Origin: Caulobacter sp. CCH9-E1
GTDB taxonomy: Bacteria; Pseudomonadota; Alphaproteobacteria; Caulobacterales; Caulobacteraceae
Assembly (NCBI RefSeq): GCF_001556515.1
Contig: NZ_LSJA01000148.1
Span: 1-27,327, forward strand
Direction of reading: 5' to 3'
DNA length: 27,327 nucleotides
Shown here: piece after piece, positions 24,505-27,327 of the stretch
Numbering within the stretch: the stretch's first letter is position 1
Layout of the letters: every line of letters begins with the position of its first letter
Translations under genes and position numbers: made by a program
Notes under the pieces: generated by a model
What the model saw: the letters and a program-made list of their open reading frames with translations, nothing else
What the model was told of the DNA's origin: nothing
Database searches by the model: none

Positions 24505-24765
24505 GGTTCTAAGGACGACACGGCCCGGTGACCCTCTCCAGGCGCTCTAGTGTCAAGCTTGTGGCGATCCCCGGAGCGGGGAGGGCGCCGCCGTGCGTTT
24601 CCCGCCTTCTCCTTGATTTTCAAGGGCGCGGACGACGAAAGGTTGTTCCGTTTTTAACAGTCTGGTTCTAAGGAACACGCGCCTCCAAAGGTCTGACAAT
24701 ATGGCCGGCGAGGCCCCATATCTTGTCCGGCGCCGATCTCGGCGCGTCCTGAAGGCGATAGACCC
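24505..24765. promoter_or_regulatory. 261-base divergent region upstream of lpdA
   Basis: This gap between the VirJ-like gene and lpdA must hold both promoters. I see no convincing -35/-10 pair. Notable items are a GCGCTCTAG word (24542-24550), a short palindromic GTTCTAAGGAAC (24665-24676) and the inverted repeat ATATGG (24699-24704)/CCATAT (24716-24721), 45 bases before the lpdA start. The lpdA ribosome site is GAAGG (24751-24755). No gene is supported here; a short frame from 24701 has no family resemblance. Confidence 0.4.
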
Positions 24766-26166
<1,401 letters not shown>

Positions 26167-26196
26167 GGCCGGCTTCCTGTCCCAAAGTTAATGTGC

Positions 26197-26214
26197 GGCC
26201 CGCCTTGGCGGGCC
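26197..26214 (+). terminator. Hairpin after lpdA
   Basis: GGCCCGCC (26197-26204) and GGCGGGCC (26207-26214) give a compact GC stem (about seven pairs with a four-base loop) 31 bases after the lpdA stop. Only TAAGG follows, so it is not a classical T-run terminator; it may end or protect the transcript. Confidence 0.45.
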
Positions 26215-26248
26215 TAAGGTGGCGGGGTTCCAGATCAGGAGCCCCGCC

Positions 26249-26551
26249 ATGCTTTTGTCCGGACTACTGCTCGCCGCCGCGCTTCAGGCGCCGCCAGAGC
26301 CGACCGCCGCGCCCAAGCCCCAGGGCCCGCCCGCGCGGGTCGCCGTCCCCTTCAGCCAAGCGCCGCGCATGAAAGGCCAGCGTCCCGCCTGGGAGTGCCG
26401 GCGACGCGCCACGCTCGCCCGCAAGACCCAGGACGAGACCGCCAAGCCGCTGAACCGCATGCCGATGGGGCTGGGCGAGCGCGCGGTCATGCGCATGGTC
26501 GACGGCTGCCCCGTTCGGACGCCGATCATCCAGCCCCCGCCGCGCCGCTGA
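26249..26551 (+). CDS. Small secreted protein of unknown function
   Basis: A 100-residue protein that I do not recognise. It starts with a signal peptide (MLLSGLLLAAALQAPPEPTA, cleavage near residues 15-18), then a Pro/Ala-rich segment and a basic mature part with two cysteines (in WECRRRA and DGCPVRTP) that could form a disulfide. PMGLGERAVMRMVDGCPVRT may be the conserved core. The ATG at 26249 is preceded by AGGAG (26238-26242) at good spacing; an in-frame GTG at 26219 would bury the signal. It is 82 bases after lpdA and convergent with the chemotaxis gene. The strong ribosome site and signal peptide argue for a real gene. Confidence 0.68.
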   Translation: MLLSGLLLAAALQAPPEPTAAPKPQGPPARVAVPFSQAPRMKGQRPAWECRRRATLARKTQDETAKPLNRMPMGLGERAVMRMVDGCPVRTPIIQPPPRR

Positions 26552-26557
26552 GGCCAG

Positions 26558-26588
26558 AAAAAAAGGCCCCGTCGGGAGACAGGGCCTT
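26558..26588 (-). terminator. Intrinsic terminator of the leftward chemotaxis gene
   Basis: On the minus strand AAGGCCC (26588-26582) pairs with GGGCCTT (26569-26563) across a 12-base loop, and the stem runs into seven T (26564-26558). It sits 60 bases past the chemotaxis gene stop. The plus strand has no T run here, so the orientation is clear. Confidence 0.85.
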
Positions 26589-26608
26589 GAAGTCGCTTAG
26601 GGAGGAGA

Positions 26609-26631
26609 CGCCCCGCCGCATGAACGGGGCG
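26609..26631. repeat. Hairpin between the chemotaxis gene and its terminator
   Basis: CGCCCCG (26609-26615) and CGGGGCG (26625-26631) are perfect seven-base inverted arms around a nine-base loop, 17 bases after the chemotaxis stop. It may stabilise the mRNA end; no other role is evident. Confidence 0.45.
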
Positions 26632-26647
26632 CTACGCTTACTGGAGC

Positions 26648-27327
26648 TTAGAATTCTTCCCAGTCGTCGGCCGAGGCGGCCGGCGCGGCCGAGCTCTTGG
26701 CGAAGCTGGCGACCTTGGCCTGGGCCGCGGCCACCGGGTTCAGGCCCGGGCGGCTGCTAGCGGAGACCGGAGCCGGCCCCTTGGCCGGCGCGGGGGCCGG
26801 ACGCGAGGGGGCGGGCGCCGGACGGGTCGCGGCGCGGGCCGAGCTGGCGCTCGACGACGGGGCGGCGGCGGCGCCGCCGCCGACGCGGAAGCGGCCGATC
26901 ATCTTCAGCAGGTTGCCGGCCTCGCCCTTCAGCGAGTGGGCGGCGGCGGTCGATTGCTCGACCATGGCGGCGTTCTGCTGGACGGTCTGGTCCATCTGGT
27001 TGACGGCGGCGTTGACCTGGTTGAGGCCGGTGGCCTGCTCCTGGCCCGAAGAGGCGATCTCGCCGACCAGGGCGTCGATCTCGCCGACCTTCGAGACGAT
27101 GGCCTGCAGGGCCTCGCCGGTCTGGCCGACCATGCTCACGCCTTGGTTCACTTGCTGGCTGGAGGTCGAGATCAGGGTCTTGATCTCCTTGGCCGCGTCG
27201 GCGGAGCGCTGGGCCAGGGCCCGGACTTCCTGGGCGACGACCGCGAAGCCGCGGCCCGCTTCACCCGCCCGGGCGGCTTCGACGCCGGCGTTCAGGGCCA
27301 GCAGGTTGGTCTGGAAGGCGATCTCGT
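26648..27327 (-). CDS. Methyl-accepting chemotaxis protein, C-terminal part (cut by window edge)
   Basis: About 226 C-terminal codons are present; the N-terminus lies beyond 27327. The first visible residues, [20 protein letters not shown], and then [20 protein letters not shown] are the invariant hairpin tip of the cytoplasmic coiled coil that contacts CheA and CheW. The coil continues through [20 protein letters not shown] and [20 protein letters not shown], where methylation sites would lie. An Ala/Pro/Ser-rich flexible linker of roughly 70 residues follows, ending in DDWEEF at the extreme C-terminus. This matches the xWxxF tether that recruits CheR and CheB in long-tailed receptors such as Tsr (NWETF). 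A terminator follows. Whether it is membrane-bound, and what it senses, cannot be seen. Confidence 0.95.
   Translation of the reverse strand, partial: EIAFQTNLLALNAGVEAARAGEAGRGFAVVAQEVRALAQRSADAAKEIKTLISTSSQQVNQGVSMVGQTGEALQAIVSKVGEIDALVGEIASSGQEQATGLNQVNAAVNQMDQTVQQNAAMVEQSTAAAHSLKGEAGNLLKMIGRFRVGGGAAAAPSSSASSARAATRPAPAPSRPAPAPAKGPAPVSASSRPGLNPVAAAQAKVASFAKSSAAPAASADDWEEF

Overview
The window is high-GC, gene-dense DNA from an alphaproteobacterium, most likely Caulobacter or a close Caulobacteraceae relative. This rests on overall gene content (TonB-dependent receptors, the 2-oxoglutarate dehydrogenase gene set, NodT-type efflux protein) and on a good match to the published Caulobacter housekeeping promoter consensus upstream of sucC. 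The genus is an inference; no marker gene fixes it. No rRNA, tRNA, CRISPR array, transposase, integrase or replication origin was seen, and no gene-free stretch exceeds 300 bases (the longest are about 240 and 261 bases, both described below).

Layout. (1) 1-4651: the RND pump and outer-membrane channel of a tripartite efflux system; the adaptor gene is expected just left of the window. (2) 4652-8061: a leftward gene for a membrane-anchored LytTR regulator faces a rightward set encoding a DUF2306 membrane protein, a small secreted DUF2141 protein and a Tat-exported carotenoid-oxygenase-family enzyme. (3) 8139-12682: a TetR regulator, a candidate operator, a TonB-dependent receptor with a strong terminator, and a spinster-like MFS transporter. 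Regions 2 and 3 together look like an uptake-and-cleavage locus for a hydrophobic substrate, perhaps a stilbenoid or apocarotenoid. (4) 12769-16131: one 1120-residue membrane protein joining a GH18-like hydrolase domain, a NodB deacetylase domain and a GT2 polysaccharide synthase domain.

(5) 16302-26166: the lower TCA-cycle block. sucC and sucD (succinyl-CoA ligase) abut exactly, then come sucA and sucB (2-oxoglutarate dehydrogenase E1 and E2) and, about 1.9 kb further on, lpdA (E3). The sucD-sucA gap carries a hairpin followed by T residues and a long inverted repeat that shares an arm with it. Between sucB and lpdA lie unrelated genes: a DUF3088 thioredoxin-like protein, a collapsed vapBC toxin-antitoxin locus and a leftward VirJ/AcvB-type periplasmic hydrolase. 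(6) 26249-27327: a small secreted protein of unknown function and, leftward, the C-terminal part of a methyl-accepting chemotaxis protein that ends in a CheR/CheB docking motif and is cut by the window edge.

The TCA genes and efflux pump are ordinary chromosome. The points most worth a second look are the uptake/cleavage locus, the three-domain polysaccharide enzyme, the RNA-structure candidates around sucD-sucA, and the vapBC relic with a toxin remnant fused to the antitoxin.
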